Shown: one piece after another, positions 19,911-29,779 of the stretch | Layout: the number at the start of each line of letters is the position of its first letter | Position numbering within the stretch: position 1 is the stretch's first letter | Assembly: GCA_001766655.1 (NCBI GenBank) | Contig: MJCC01000002.1 | Location: 1,262,494 to 1,326,493, forward strand | Direction of reading: 5' to 3' | Origin: Phytomonas francai | Taxonomy: Eukaryota; Euglenozoa; Kinetoplastea; Trypanosomatida; Trypanosomatidae | Length of the DNA: 64,000 nucleotides | Notes under the pieces: model-generated | What the model saw: only the letters and a program-made list of their open reading frames with translations | Databases searched by the model: none | Told to the model about the DNA's origin: nothing | Program-made: the position numbers and the translations under genes

Positions 19911-22900
19911 CTAAGCATCTTCCGACTTCGCAATCCATTGAAGCACCTGCGTGATCCTCTGCAGGCCTTCTGCATCAGCCTCATGGCCTTTTGTTTGTCC
20001 CGAAGCTGAAGCATTCAGGCATGCTTTAACCCTTGAAACCAAATGCGCCTCACGGCGCTTCCCCAAACGAAGTAACGACCCATCAGATGCGCGGGAAGCG
20101 AGTGCAATCGTCATAAGAGCACGATAGAGTATACTTTCACACACCTCCTGGATATTTGTTGTGTGATCAGCTTCTCCGTATGCAAAAGCAGGCATCTCTT
20201 CTTGTTGTTGTGTCTGCGAGGGACGGGCAATTAAATTGAATTCAGTAACCTGTGGCTCTACATCTGCTAAAGAAAAGCAAGAAAGCTCGAAGACAACACG
20301 CACCAAAATGCATTCAAACCCCAAAATCAGGCGATGGACTTCCAACAGAAACCATCGGTTCTTGGTGTGAGAACTTTGGTGTAGTTTTAAGGTTAACACT
20401 TGCGACGCCTCCACTAATACTCTCCGCACCACGGCACTGACGGCATTCGAACCAGATGAGAGAATTCCTTTAGTATGTATAGACCCTCTAGAGAGCTCAA
20501 TATTTAGTAAAAGGCAACTCCCCAAAACGAGATCCACACAACTTCGCGCGCTGATTTTTGAGAATTGCTGTTCCAGTTTCGAAATAAGAACAGTAGCTGT
20601 GGAAGTAAAGAGGTCGGTTTCACCTTTCAAAACGGCATTAAACTCATTCCCAGGCGCGTCAAGACGGGAAAGAAGTATAGCTCGGGTAAGATACAGGGAT
20701 GCGATATCACTCAACCCCATTCCTTTAAGGTCAGCAACGTGGGTACTTTCTTCATGGGAGCCGTGGTAGCCACTTGACTTTGACAAAGAGGTGCTATAAG
20801 AAAGTGCCTTACGGAGTCCGGGAAGCAGCAGTTCAGCTAAGGGGGTCTTATCACCTCCTGGGCCTCTTCGCTTACGAAAGTTATTGTGGCACGAGCTTCC
20901 ACATGCAAGATAGTTTTGCACACAGGAAAGAGTTACAATTTCCTTTGGCGTTAAGCGCACCCCATTCGCGTCAATACATGTCTGAGATAGAGGGCATAAT
21001 ACATGATGATCAACAAAATGTGCAAGACGCCACACGCTCCGCAAGGTCATCCCTTGAAAAGGTATGAATACATTACACCGTGCGAGCTGCTTCACCATAT
21101 TATGAACATGGCTAAATGAACCTGAGAGATTACTATCGCTTTCTTCGTCACGGCGTCGTGCCTCAAGCCTTCTAAGCAGCATATCTATAATAAAGAATTC
21201 TGAAGGCAGAAGTTTCACATCATAAAGTAACCAATGAAGTCGACTTGACTGAATGAGCTCTATTAACTTTTCATCTGAGAGTTTTGCCACGGATGCAGCA
21301 AAGGCCGTACCACCGGCTCGTAGGCGCGTGGTGCTCTTAATACCACGCTTGATAGGTACCACTATGTTCGATCCCAAGCAGCGGCAGCGATCAAGCGCGC
21401 TTAGGGAGAAGGCAATCACACTTGAAGAAACAGCCTGATGGTCTGAGCGTCTTAAAAGGTGCGTACACGAAGCGAGTAGAACGGCACTGAGTAAAATTCT
21501 TTCTACCGCATTGCCCTCGTCAATACCTTTGGCACCAAGCTCTGCCTGGTTTTGTTCAGAAAACTGTGCAGTCTCAAAGAGAAGCTTTTTTGCGGAAATG
21601 ATGTAATATGAATCAAATGTTGGCTGAGGTGGCGCATCAAAAAAATCCAAGGCATGCACCACCCCTACAAGGTCACCTAACGAGTACGAGTGCATCACAT
21701 CAAGAATCTGCGACTCCTGTGCAATCAGAGAGTCTAAACGTTCCACCACCGCTCTAGCCAAGACATCCAAGGAACTTTTCAATTTTGCATTTCGCGATAT
21801 AGCCAAAGTGTCGGTGTCTTGATCTGCATTCAGCACCAGGGCACGCTTTGGCCATAAAAAGGCTCTCTTACTCAAAAAACCAGAGCGTTGCATGCTTCGA
21901 AGAATCGCATAGCACTGGCGCAACTCGCTCTTGGCAACATGCCTCCCAATCTCGGTAGCTAGGCAATCCAATATCCGCCGACTGCAAACACCTGATCGTG
22001 CCAAATAGTTCATTAGAAGGGAAAGCTCCAATGGATCTATGCAAGGAGCCAGACGCTGGATCTGGGGAAGAATACTGTATAACAAGTTGTGATGCACGAC
22101 GCCGACGATGCCAAAACTCTGAATCAACATCACATATTTTTTCGGCTCGATCGTATGCGTACCGCTGGTTGCTGCACTAGGATAATGCGAACTGGGATGC
22201 CCCTCTTTCCACAGACTCCCTTCAAAACCCTTGTCGTCCTCTGTGCTCGGAAGCTGTAGCTGCTCTAGGAAAGGGCAAAGGGCATCTCCCAAGGCATTAA
22301 AAAGTGCAACAATGCCACTTTGAAAAGTAAAGAACTGTTCTTCATTCATTTTTGTGTTCTTGTTACCCGTGTAGTTTCGATCATCGATGCCATCCCTCTC
22401 CTCCACAAGGTCAAGTCGCAGATCCCCATCATCGTAGCCAGGTACATCATAATCCACAGCCTCGTGAGCAATTGCTGATTTATGCGGAAGCTCAACACTC
22501 CGCGCGTGACCTGTGGAAATGATACGATACAATTGAGCAAGAACGTAAGCTAAAACAATCAATTCCTCCGCACTGCCTGACAAATGATCGGGATAGCTGT
22601 TAAGGTTAAACCGATTAAACGCCATCGTACACTGACTTATATAAGAGACACAGATCTCCAGAAAAAAATTTGCTCTCTCGTTTCGTTGCTGCTCGGTCGC
22701 ATGATTTGACTCGTTAGCAATCGAATGCGCACTGTTTAACTGCTGTTTGATAGAAGTCAATATAGTTCGACCGACGGCAATTGCCTCTAGAATAGAAAGT
22801 GGCGTACTCGTTGCAAGACAGCCCCCTTCCGTGCTACAATTTCCTTTTTCATGAGAGTTACCAGCCGTGCCGGCAGCAAGAGCACTAGAAAAACCTTTCA

Positions 22901-25682
22901 AAATGTGCAAAGGGACTGTATCACCTCTTTTAGCGATACGGAGGGCATCTAACAATTTCTTGTACTGTGCAACAGACAGCGAAACAACTGAGGAATGGTG
23001 AAGAAGATGATCAAGGGCCCGATAGGCAATTGCGCCCCCTAACCCTTGGTAACGGTAGAGCTGCGCAATCGCCATTGAAAGCTCCACCACCTCATGGGAA
23101 TTACACTCACTAGATACGTACTCGATTCGCCTCGCAAATGCTTCCAATGAATCATTCATGGTATGTTTTGCATGATGAGCCTCGTAAGGCATGTCTAATT
23201 CCGCATCAGCATCTGTGAGTATACGTGCCGCCCCTTCATCTCCACCCTTCAATAAGTCCTTCATGTGCACCACAACTTCGTCGTCCGCTTCGCCATCTGC
23301 CAGTAATTTCGCCCCCTCATAATCTAATTGCCTTATTGTCTTGGTTATAGTGGAACTGCTGGCATGGTGGATATCGATTTCTCCTCGCACAGGAGTCGTT
23401 GGAGTGCTGAGAGACGGATACAGCAACCTAAGGAGACGAATGACCTCTTTTGGAGTTTCAGCCTGTGTCATACTTCCCAAAACACTATTGTACAATCGAC
23501 TTCTCAGCTCCAACGCGCAACTCAAGGCGTGCGAATGGGGGCGCTCAGTGTTTGATTTCTCTTTCATTTGCATAGTTGGATCGCTTAAAACCCCTATGAG
23601 TCGATCAACCGCGTCAAAAACAACGGCATGAATACCTCTATGGTTATCACCACTACCCCCTAAAAGATCATCGCTAAAAACAGAAGTAAGTAGCTTCTCT
23701 ATGGATAGGAAAAAAGTGTCGCAGCCCTTAAAGCGAAGTCGCACTAACAATGCCAAAATATGGGCCGCCTCCAGTGCTGAAAGTTTATCATGCCTTGCGA
23801 GTCTCGTGGCGATATCAGCACATTTCACTAAAGTCGTGGACAAGACAGGTAGGTGTTCCGTCAAAATATCCGTATCAGCTTTTGCCACAGATTTCCTACC
23901 GCGGCGGCGGGAGAGAGTTGCCTTCAGACGTGCTAAGCCCTGTAGAAAAGGTAGAAGTTGGGCGGCACCAACATGCTCAGCGCCTGCGATGAAATGCACA
24001 CACAACAGGTTTAACATGTCAGTGGCAATGTACACATCCTCCATGGACGCCCTCGATCCCCAATCAACGCCGTCATTGCTTTCGCTACTAGACTCCAATC
24101 GCGACAACCCAGACAAAAGTATGCTACACTCCATCGGGCATATCTGTGCGCCGTGGGATTCTACCATCATAAATAGCTTGGTTCGAATAGATTCAAACAA
24201 TGGCAGCACAATACGAGAGGGCAAAGCCGCTATTGCCGAATCCCGTCCACAAGCCTTGCTAAGTACTTGCACCAGCGCACACACCTCACCCATCGTGGAC
24301 ATCGAGACCACAACCGGCAAAAAAGCAAGCAGCAACTGAATGGGTTGGTCCATTTCCAGATGCGCAGAGTCGAGCTGCGTGAGAATTTTTAACAAGTTTA
24401 TGATGTCGTATGCTTTTAGAGAACGAACCCCAGCCGTAGAGGAGTCATTCGAAGTGGCGAAAGCTATTGAGCTCCCCACGATTGGCCACATCACCCTATC
24501 ACAGGCATCGAGCCGAGCAAGGCGCGAGACCGCACCCTGGGGCCCCGCATCAAGAGACCGCAAAAGCTGCCGCATCGCGTGCGACCCCTGCAAGTAGTGT
24601 GTACACTCGCTAAGCCTTAGGGAGGAAACGGAAGTGGGGAGCCTCCTCGAATGGGCAGCGGGCGCCACTCCCTCCTGACCAATCTCCTCCCCAGTTCCAC
24701 CACCCCTCGAGGGAGAGTAAAGGCTCCGCTCGAGATTCATTACGGCAGCCTCCAGCAAAGTTAGTAGCTTGTCTGTCTCATCCGATTTGCAAGGTTTGTG
24801 AGGCATCGAAGAAGGTGTCACCTTTTCCTCGCCTGCCGTCTCATCAGGACTCGAGCCCACTGTTGTTAGGACGGGCCCCGCTAAAGGACCATGCCTGGGG
24901 GCTACCAAAAACTTTGAAATTAGTGAAAACACAGAAACAACTGCCGTTCGATTTTGCTGCAGCTGTCGGTCCTCATCGGCCTCGCCACGATTCAGGTCCC
25001 CGGATGAAGATGGCAGCGCAGAACTTGTGGCCTCTGCCACGAAAGAAGAGACATCCGAAACATTACCCTGCTGAAGTGACATTAGCAAGGGCTCATATAG
25101 ATAATCCCATATAAATTCCTGACCGTTGCTCTGTCCATCCTTCAGATTCGTAATCGGCATACATACAGAAATAATCTGTCGTGTCGTTTGAAACTGTGAA
25201 AGGTGTTGCCGGACCCAATCAAGAGCCTCGGCGACCCGCGCATCCGCCGTGGATGCTCTAAATGAAGATGCCACCGTCAGCAGTTTCCCGACCTCCATGT
25301 AGTACTGGGGCGAACTCACGACCAAGTCGGAGAGCGAATCGGACGATCGCGTCCTTTTGTTCAAAAGTCGCAAGGCATCTGTCATTAGCCTCTGCAAATC
25401 AAGATTGTTTGGCCGCGATGAAGACAAGAAAGAAGCGTGCGACGAAATTGAAGTACCTTCAGGAGCCTGTGTAACCTCAGGGACGGAAACGCCTACAGTT
25501 GAAGCACGTTTGATGGATTTTTCCCCTACAGAAGTGGGTTTAGACTGTGCAGCTGGCATGGAAAGCCTCGTTACGGTGGCAGCATTACCACCTAATCTCT
25601 GGAACTCATTTCGTAAGCGAAGCAACGTCACCAAAACAGACGGGGAACGAGACGATTTACAGCATTTGCTCAATAAAAGCAT
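19911..25682 (-). CDS. Large helical-repeat protein, probably mitochondrial (1923 aa)
   Basis: I do not recognise an assigned family. The N-terminus has the composition of a mitochondrial presequence: many Leu, Ser, Arg and Lys and no acidic residue before residue 26 (MLLLSKCCKSSRSPSVLVTL). Most of the protein is Leu- and Ala-rich helical sequence in recurring units of roughly 35-40 residues, such as VVELSMAIAQLYRYQGLGG, ALDHLLHHSSVVSLSV and ELSLLMNYLARSGVCSRRIL. This pattern resembles FASTK/RAP or pentatricopeptide-like RNA-binding proteins of organelles. I see no RAP motif at the C-terminus. Acidic loops lie near residues 790-860 and 1130-1170. A role in mitochondrial RNA or mitoribosome biology is inference from the repeat pattern and presequence only. 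ATG start, TAG stop. Confidence 0.8.
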   Translation of the reverse strand: MLLLSKCCKSSRSPSVLVTLLRLRNEFQRLGGNAATVTRLSMPAAQSKPTSVGEKSIKRASTVGVSVPEVTQAPEGTSISSHASFLSSSRPNNLDLQRLMTDALRLLNKRTRSSDSLSDLVVSSPQYYMEVGKLLTVASSFRASTADARVAEALDWVRQHLSQFQTTRQIISVCMPITNLKDGQSNGQEFIWDYLYEPLLMSLQQGNVSDVSSFVAEATSSALPSSSGDLNRGEADEDRQLQQNRTAVVSVFSLISKFLVAPRHGPLAGPVLTTVGSSPDETAGEEKVTPSSMPHKPCKSDETDKLLTLLEAAVMNLERSLYSPSRGGGTGEEIGQEGVAPAAHSRRLPTSVSSLRLSECTHYLQGSHAMRQLLRSLDAGPQGAVSRLARLDACDRVMWPIVGSSIAFATSNDSSTAGVRSLKAYDIINLLKILTQLDSAHLEMDQPIQLLLAFLPVVVSMSTMGEVCALVQVLSKACGRDSAIAALPSRIVLPLFESIRTKLFMMVESHGAQICPMECSILLSGLSRLESSSESNDGVDWGSRASMEDVYIATDMLNLLCVHFIAGAEHVGAAQLLPFLQGLARLKATLSRRRGRKSVAKADTDILTEHLPVLSTTLVKCADIATRLARHDKLSALEAAHILALLVRLRFKGCDTFFLSIEKLLTSVFSDDLLGGSGDNHRGIHAVVFDAVDRLIGVLSDPTMQMKEKSNTERPHSHALSCALELRSRLYNSVLGSMTQAETPKEVIRLLRLLYPSLSTPTTPVRGEIDIHHASSSTITKTIRQLDYEGAKLLADGEADDEVVVHMKDLLKGGDEGAARILTDADAELDMPYEAHHAKHTMNDSLEAFARRIEYVSSECNSHEVVELSMAIAQLYRYQGLGGAIAYRALDHLLHHSSVVSLSVAQYKKLLDALRIAKRGDTVPLHILKGFSSALAAGTAGNSHEKGNCSTEGGCLATSTPLSILEAIAVGRTILTSIKQQLNSAHSIANESNHATEQQRNERANFFLEICVSYISQCTMAFNRFNLNSYPDHLSGSAEELIVLAYVLAQLYRIISTGHARSVELPHKSAIAHEAVDYDVPGYDDGDLRLDLVEERDGIDDRNYTGNKNTKMNEEQFFTFQSGIVALFNALGDALCPFLEQLQLPSTEDDKGFEGSLWKEGHPSSHYPSAATSGTHTIEPKKYVMLIQSFGIVGVVHHNLLYSILPQIQRLAPCIDPLELSLLMNYLARSGVCSRRILDCLATEIGRHVAKSELRQCYAILRSMQRSGFLSKRAFLWPKRALVLNADQDTDTLAISRNAKLKSSLDVLARAVVERLDSLIAQESQILDVMHSYSLGDLVGVVHALDFFDAPPQPTFDSYYIISAKKLLFETAQFSEQNQAELGAKGIDEGNAVERILLSAVLLASCTHLLRRSDHQAVSSSVIAFSLSALDRCRCLGSNIVVPIKRGIKSTTRLRAGGTAFAASVAKLSDEKLIELIQSSRLHWLLYDVKLLPSEFFIIDMLLRRLEARRRDEESDSNLSGSFSHVHNMVKQLARCNVFIPFQGMTLRSVWRLAHFVDHHVLCPLSQTCIDANGVRLTPKEIVTLSCVQNYLACGSSCHNNFRKRRGPGGDKTPLAELLLPGLRKALSYSTSLSKSSGYHGSHEESTHVADLKGMGLSDIASLYLTRAILLSRLDAPGNEFNAVLKGETDLFTSTATVLISKLEQQFSKISARSCVDLVLGSCLLLNIELSRGSIHTKGILSSGSNAVSAVVRRVLVEASQVLTLKLHQSSHTKNRWFLLEVHRLILGFECILVRVVFELSCFSLADVEPQVTEFNLIARPSQTQQQEEMPAFAYGEADHTTNIQEVCESILYRALMTIALASRASDGSLLRLGKRREAHLVSRVKACLNASASGQTKGHEADAEGLQRITQVLQWIAKSEDA

Positions 25683-25720
25683 GTTATCTTAGCATAAGCC
25701 GATCCAGTTGCTTATGTTGA

Positions 25721-25771
25721 CTGTGGATTAAGCAATACCAAGAGAGGAAAAAGGAAGGAGACGGAAAAGCC
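25721..25771 (-). promoter_or_regulatory. Strong candidate spliced-leader acceptor
   Basis: On the minus strand a tract of about 30 pyrimidine-rich bases (CCGTCTCCTTCCTTTTTCCT and flanks) is followed about 20 bases later by CCACAG, the first AG, at 25721-25722. This leaves a 38-base 5' UTR without ATG for the 1923-residue protein. It is the clearest trans-splicing signal in the window. Confidence 0.65.
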
Positions 25772-25911
25772 CACGAAAACGGTGGAATAAAGGTAGAAGA
25801 AAAACAAAAATGGGCGTTCAAAGAGGTTGAAGACTAGATTATTGATTTCAATCACTTTCTAAAGGAAAAAGGAGTTCCACGCCCAAAAGGGGCACACTGC
25901 GTCACTGAGAC

Positions 25912-25970
25912 ATATATATATATATATATTTATATTTATATTTGTGTGTGTGTGTGTGTGCGTGTGTGTA
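25912..25970. repeat. Compound (AT)n / (TG)n microsatellite
   Basis: An AT run (25912-25929), a short TTTATA-type bridge and a TG run (about 25943-25970, one CG interruption) are fused. It is intergenic and probably lies in the 3' UTR of the TPR gene. Confidence 0.95.
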
Positions 25971-26682
25971 TTGAGTTTAATATGTGATTCCAAACTGCAA
26001 CCACACATCTCTACAATAAAAAAGGGCATCAACCTGTTTTTTTTTTGACAAGAGCCGAATTCCTAAAACAAGCTTCTCACTCTTGCGCAGTGTCTTTAAA
26101 TTAACCAAATTCAAGCTGCCACGGTAAATTGTTTCCTTTGTTTGAAATACCATACTTTTATCGTATCCATTCTTACTCCTCTGGCACGACAGCCTCCTAC
26201 AGGGTCATTTTCTACGTTGGTAGATAGGGCACCACCATGGTCAAGATTCACCTCATCATTCATTCAGCAGAGATTATCGTTTTGTATCTTGCCGATTGAA
26301 AAGTCATGCGCCTATAAAAACATGAGCTCCTGGGCTATGAAGTAACTATGCTATCATGCTTCGTGTTTTCCCCCTAGATACATACCCCCATACTTGATGG
26401 CAAACGATAGACATCAGCGCAAAATTCAGCACCACGATAGGTGCAAGAGGCCATTTACCACATAAAGGAAGCTCCTATTCGACCCGAGCTCGTAGCGTGA
26501 CATAATGTTGGTTTGATTTCTAAACGAGCGACAATAACAAAACCTGGATAGTCCAGAAAATCGTTATTAATGTAGAAAACAGCTTTGCCTAGATGTTGTA
26601 AAGGCGTAATGCATGTAGAAGAGTTGAAAAATCAAGATTCCTTGCAAAACATTTGGAATGGTGTCAGGAAACACAAAAACGA

Positions 26683-26730
26683 TGATATAGATATAAATAG
26701 ATATAAAAAATCATATATATAAATATATAC
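26683..26730. repeat. ATATA-rich low-complexity tract
   Basis: GATATA and TATATAAA-type units alternate imperfectly for about 50 bases in the same intergenic gap as the AT/TG microsatellite. Confidence 0.7.
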
Positions 26731-26923
26731 TTCGCTACATTGGTAGAAGGAATTTTCCAAGTAACCTACACTACCTAATTCACGTAAATGTAATACCTTT
26801 ATACAAAAATAAAGAAGAAATCATGATAAAAACTGTTCACAGATCTAATCTGTAGCGTTATTGGAAAGGATACGAAATTTAAACATATTAGGTAAAAGAG
26901 ACTCATTTTTTTACTATACATGT

Positions 26924-29074
26924 TTACAAGTCCACGTTGTATTTTGAACGTAATTTCATCTGATTGCCCTTCAAAAAAAACCCGTCACTCTTCAATTGGT
27001 TGCCGGCGCCACCCCTCTCTTGGAAGGACCTAGGTGCAATAGGATCTGTTCCTTTCAGTTGACGATAACGACGCCAGGACTCAAGATATTTTGCTTGATT
27101 AAAACTCGACGTAGAAATAGGTGGAAAGAAAGTCGTGTGATTCAAACTAGATGAAACACCCTGTTCAACCTGGTCTTGCCCCTCAGTTTCCTCAATCATC
27201 ATTTTTTCCCTCTGGCTCTGCTTTCCTACTCGAGTGACAGATCCATTTAAGGCCAAAACCCCGTTAGATGCCCTTGAATGCACGTGTGTTGGTAACGCCG
27301 CCAATGCTGGTATTGGAGATGAGACATCTGCACTACCAAGGTAACGGGTCACAAAGGCCCGGAGCCTGGGATCTTTCGGTTTTAGATCGTGACAGGATAG
27401 CACATCACGCAAGGCATAACTCGGCTCCTGTAGCCTAAATCTACACATCGCTCGATGAAAGAAAAAGACTGGTTGCTGGTCATCGGCCTTAATCGCATTT
27501 GTGAACTCAACCTCAGCCTCTCTGATGCTCCCCATGGAATACAACTTGCATGCCCACAAGTTATGCAAAGAGGCAATGCGTCCATTCGCTGCAGAGGTTA
27601 GTGGGGAGATCTCGCCCCCCAGCTTATCCTCCAATTCAAGGACTCTATTGTAATCCTCCAAAGCGTGTACATAGTCTTCCTTCTTTGAATAGCAATCCCC
27701 ACGTGCGAGTAGCACCAAGGTATTATCCGTACGCCACTTCAAAGACTCCGTGTAATACACGATGGCCTCATCCAAGTTACTTTTGCTCTGAATGTCACCA
27801 CCTCTGGCGCCAGGATCAGCATAGCTCTGCTCGTCCGCGAGGCTAGTTTGACCGATTGTAAAAAGCACTGAGGTCATCATTTCAACCGCCTGGCTATGGG
27901 TGCCGTTGCTTTCCTTTATACAGCGAAAAAGATCTCTAACACTCCTTTTGAGCTGACCAGTCCGGATATAGATTTGCGCTCTGGCGAAGAGTAGATCAAC
28001 ATCATCGGGGAAAACATTAATACAGCGGCAGATCGTACCAACATCTTGCCGCGTGAGTGCCTTGGTACGATAATCGCTGTAGGATTCGTGGAAGTGCTGC
28101 TTCGCAACAATGGCTAGGTGAATTTCGTTTAGCTCTTTCCCTGCAGCCTCACATTCGGAACCCACCTCCACGCGCGCTCCACGGTCCTTCAGTTCTTCCT
28201 CCAGCAACGTGCGTGCTGCTTTAAATGCTTGCCGACCACAGCATAAGTGTACTAAAAGGGCCGCGATCTGCACTCGATGAACACTGAAGGGGGATACCGT
28301 GTCTTCTTTCTTGGACTTCAGTATTTCCTTCATGTATTTCTCTAACTCCCGTTCTGCTTCATCTTGCCGCTGCATTACCATCAAGTACATGCACCAATGT
28401 AAACACACTAGCGGCTGGTTGGGAAGTAAAGCAAGCGACTGTTCTGCAAAGCGCAAAGCCTGTGCAAAGTCACCCATACGGTAGTGTACAAGGCCTAGCG
28501 CATCAAGAAGCCCTGCTAAGCGTGTCTCAACATGGCTTTTGCTAACCCCACGAGCCCACAGTTCCTTCTCGATGGAGGCAGAAAGTTCAACCGTCGATCC
28601 TTGCGTGATGGGAGATGCACCTTGATCCACATATCGTACCGTGTCCCAGACGCTTTCATGCTCAATGAAATACGAGGAGGCTGAGCTCGCTAAATCTGCG
28701 CCCACAGCCAGAACAGGCGCCCGAGTTGATACGCTGACTTCATTTGCGATGAAAGTGTACGATGATTGATCAGTGTGGTCTACCGAAGCTGATTCAAACT
28801 CTTGCGCTTCCGTCGTGCTAGATGGTGAATCCTGCAAAACCCACAAAGCACGACGATACCAACGCACTGCTGACGCTAAATCACAAGCCATAATATAACA
28901 TTCTCCCAGTGCTACCATCGCGTTGGCATCGCTACGGTTGTGAGAAAAGAAAATACACTCCTGGAGAGCAAGAATACAGGGCTCAAATTTACCATCTAAT
29001 AAGTGGGAGATGCCTTTATTATAAGCTTCACAAGATCGCTCAAAAGCAATACAATTTGCAACATTAGCAGTCAT
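26924..29074 (-). CDS. TPR-repeat protein (716 aa), TTC16-like candidate
   Basis: A protein of repeated helix pairs with the tetratricopeptide pattern. Clear units include the one starting near residue 7 (AFERSCEAYNKGISHLLDGK), one near residue 190 (DALGLVHYRMGDFAQALRFA), and a tandem set between about 355 and 590 (for example LARGDCYSKKEDYVHALEDY and FFHRAMCRFRLQEPSYALRD). About ten units are likely. TPRs mediate protein-protein contacts; no catalytic domain is present. The C-terminal 130 residues are basic, Ser-rich and probably disordered. The arrangement resembles TTC16 or other ciliary TPR proteins, but I cannot separate these by eye. The start is an ATG. An earlier out-of-frame ATG at 29107-29109 is probably removed by splicing at the GAAAG acceptor at 29099-29100. 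Confidence 0.85.
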   Translation of the reverse strand: MTANVANCIAFERSCEAYNKGISHLLDGKFEPCILALQECIFFSHNRSDANAMVALGECYIMACDLASAVRWYRRALWVLQDSPSSTTEAQEFESASVDHTDQSSYTFIANEVSVSTRAPVLAVGADLASSASSYFIEHESVWDTVRYVDQGASPITQGSTVELSASIEKELWARGVSKSHVETRLAGLLDALGLVHYRMGDFAQALRFAEQSLALLPNQPLVCLHWCMYLMVMQRQDEAERELEKYMKEILKSKKEDTVSPFSVHRVQIAALLVHLCCGRQAFKAARTLLEEELKDRGARVEVGSECEAAGKELNEIHLAIVAKQHFHESYSDYRTKALTRQDVGTICRCINVFPDDVDLLFARAQIYIRTGQLKRSVRDLFRCIKESNGTHSQAVEMMTSVLFTIGQTSLADEQSYADPGARGGDIQSKSNLDEAIVYYTESLKWRTDNTLVLLARGDCYSKKEDYVHALEDYNRVLELEDKLGGEISPLTSAANGRIASLHNLWACKLYSMGSIREAEVEFTNAIKADDQQPVFFFHRAMCRFRLQEPSYALRDVLSCHDLKPKDPRLRAFVTRYLGSADVSSPIPALAALPTHVHSRASNGVLALNGSVTRVGKQSQREKMMIEETEGQDQVEQGVSSSLNHTTFFPPISTSSFNQAKYLESWRRYRQLKGTDPIAPRSFQERGGAGNQLKSDGFFLKGNQMKLRSKYNVDL

Positions 29075-29779
29075 TATGAGATGATGCCGTAGGAATCCCT
29101 TTCAACCATCGTCAAAACAAAGGATACGTGTATAAAACTAGAGGTTTAGATAATACAGATAGCGAAACCAGACGTTTAGCAAAAAATCCAATTGAGCCCA
29201 TACGCAGAGAAAGGAAACGAACCATGCCGTGGATAAATTCAGAATTAACTTTTTTCGGAGCATTCAGAGGATGCTACGTTTTCCTCTATTTATTCGAATT
29301 ATTATCATCTTTGATTTTATTTTAAGTGTACTCCTTTTAGAGTCAAACTGCAAATGATATTATCCTGTGAGTAACATCTTCTCATTAACACACTAAATAT
29401 ATTCAGAATGTTACATCGAAATAGCAGCACCCCAGTCTCAATCGGTAGCAATGAACTGAAAGCGACCCCTCAATAATGAGGTTAAAATGCGATTTATATT
29501 AAATACTTCATAATTAAGGAAAGAAAACTTGAACATTGCAAAGAGGCAACTGCCCATGATGTGTAATAGCTGTTATCTGACTAGAGGAACTGATAAAAAC
29601 TGAATGGACTCTTTTCGCCGTAATGGGTCACCCTGTAAATGTCGTCTTTTTTCTTCGGACATTAAAGCGCTAGAGGATAGGGCGAAAGAGATTCAGCACG
29701 ATTCTTTACGCTAACCTATTTGTAGAATAAGTATCAGGTCAACGGGTCATCCTTCCCAGCATTCAAGTTATAGAGCCTG
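29075..29779. other. Intergenic region, no gene seen
   Basis: An AT-rich gap of 0.7 kb between the XRN stop and the TPR start. It should hold the XRN 3' UTR and the TPR 5' UTR. A 65-codon plus-strand frame at 29128-29325 has no recognisable content. Confidence 0.65.

Larger units (their letters stand above)
25772..26923. other. 1.15 kb gene-free region with microsatellites
   Basis: This is the gap after the TPR gene on the minus strand, so it should hold that gene's 3' UTR. It contains two AT-rich simple repeats, listed separately. No frame in it looks coding: the longest, about 67 codons at 26142-26345 on the plus strand, has no recognisable content. Confidence 0.65.

Noticed and set aside
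24181..24195. GGTTCGAAT string resembling a tRNA B box
   Set aside because: It is inside a coding sequence, the second half of the box does not match, and no cloverleaf or A box is placed correctly.
23701..24339. 212-codon open frame on the plus strand
   Set aside because: It lies entirely antisense to the 1923-residue gene, has no recognisable domain, and is the kind of frame that appears opposite a long coding sequence.
29074..29109. 11-codon upstream frame ending in a TAATG overlap with the TPR start
   Set aside because: The likely acceptor (GAAAG, AG at 29099-29100, after the tract CCTTTGTTTT) lies downstream of its ATG, so it is probably not in the mRNA.
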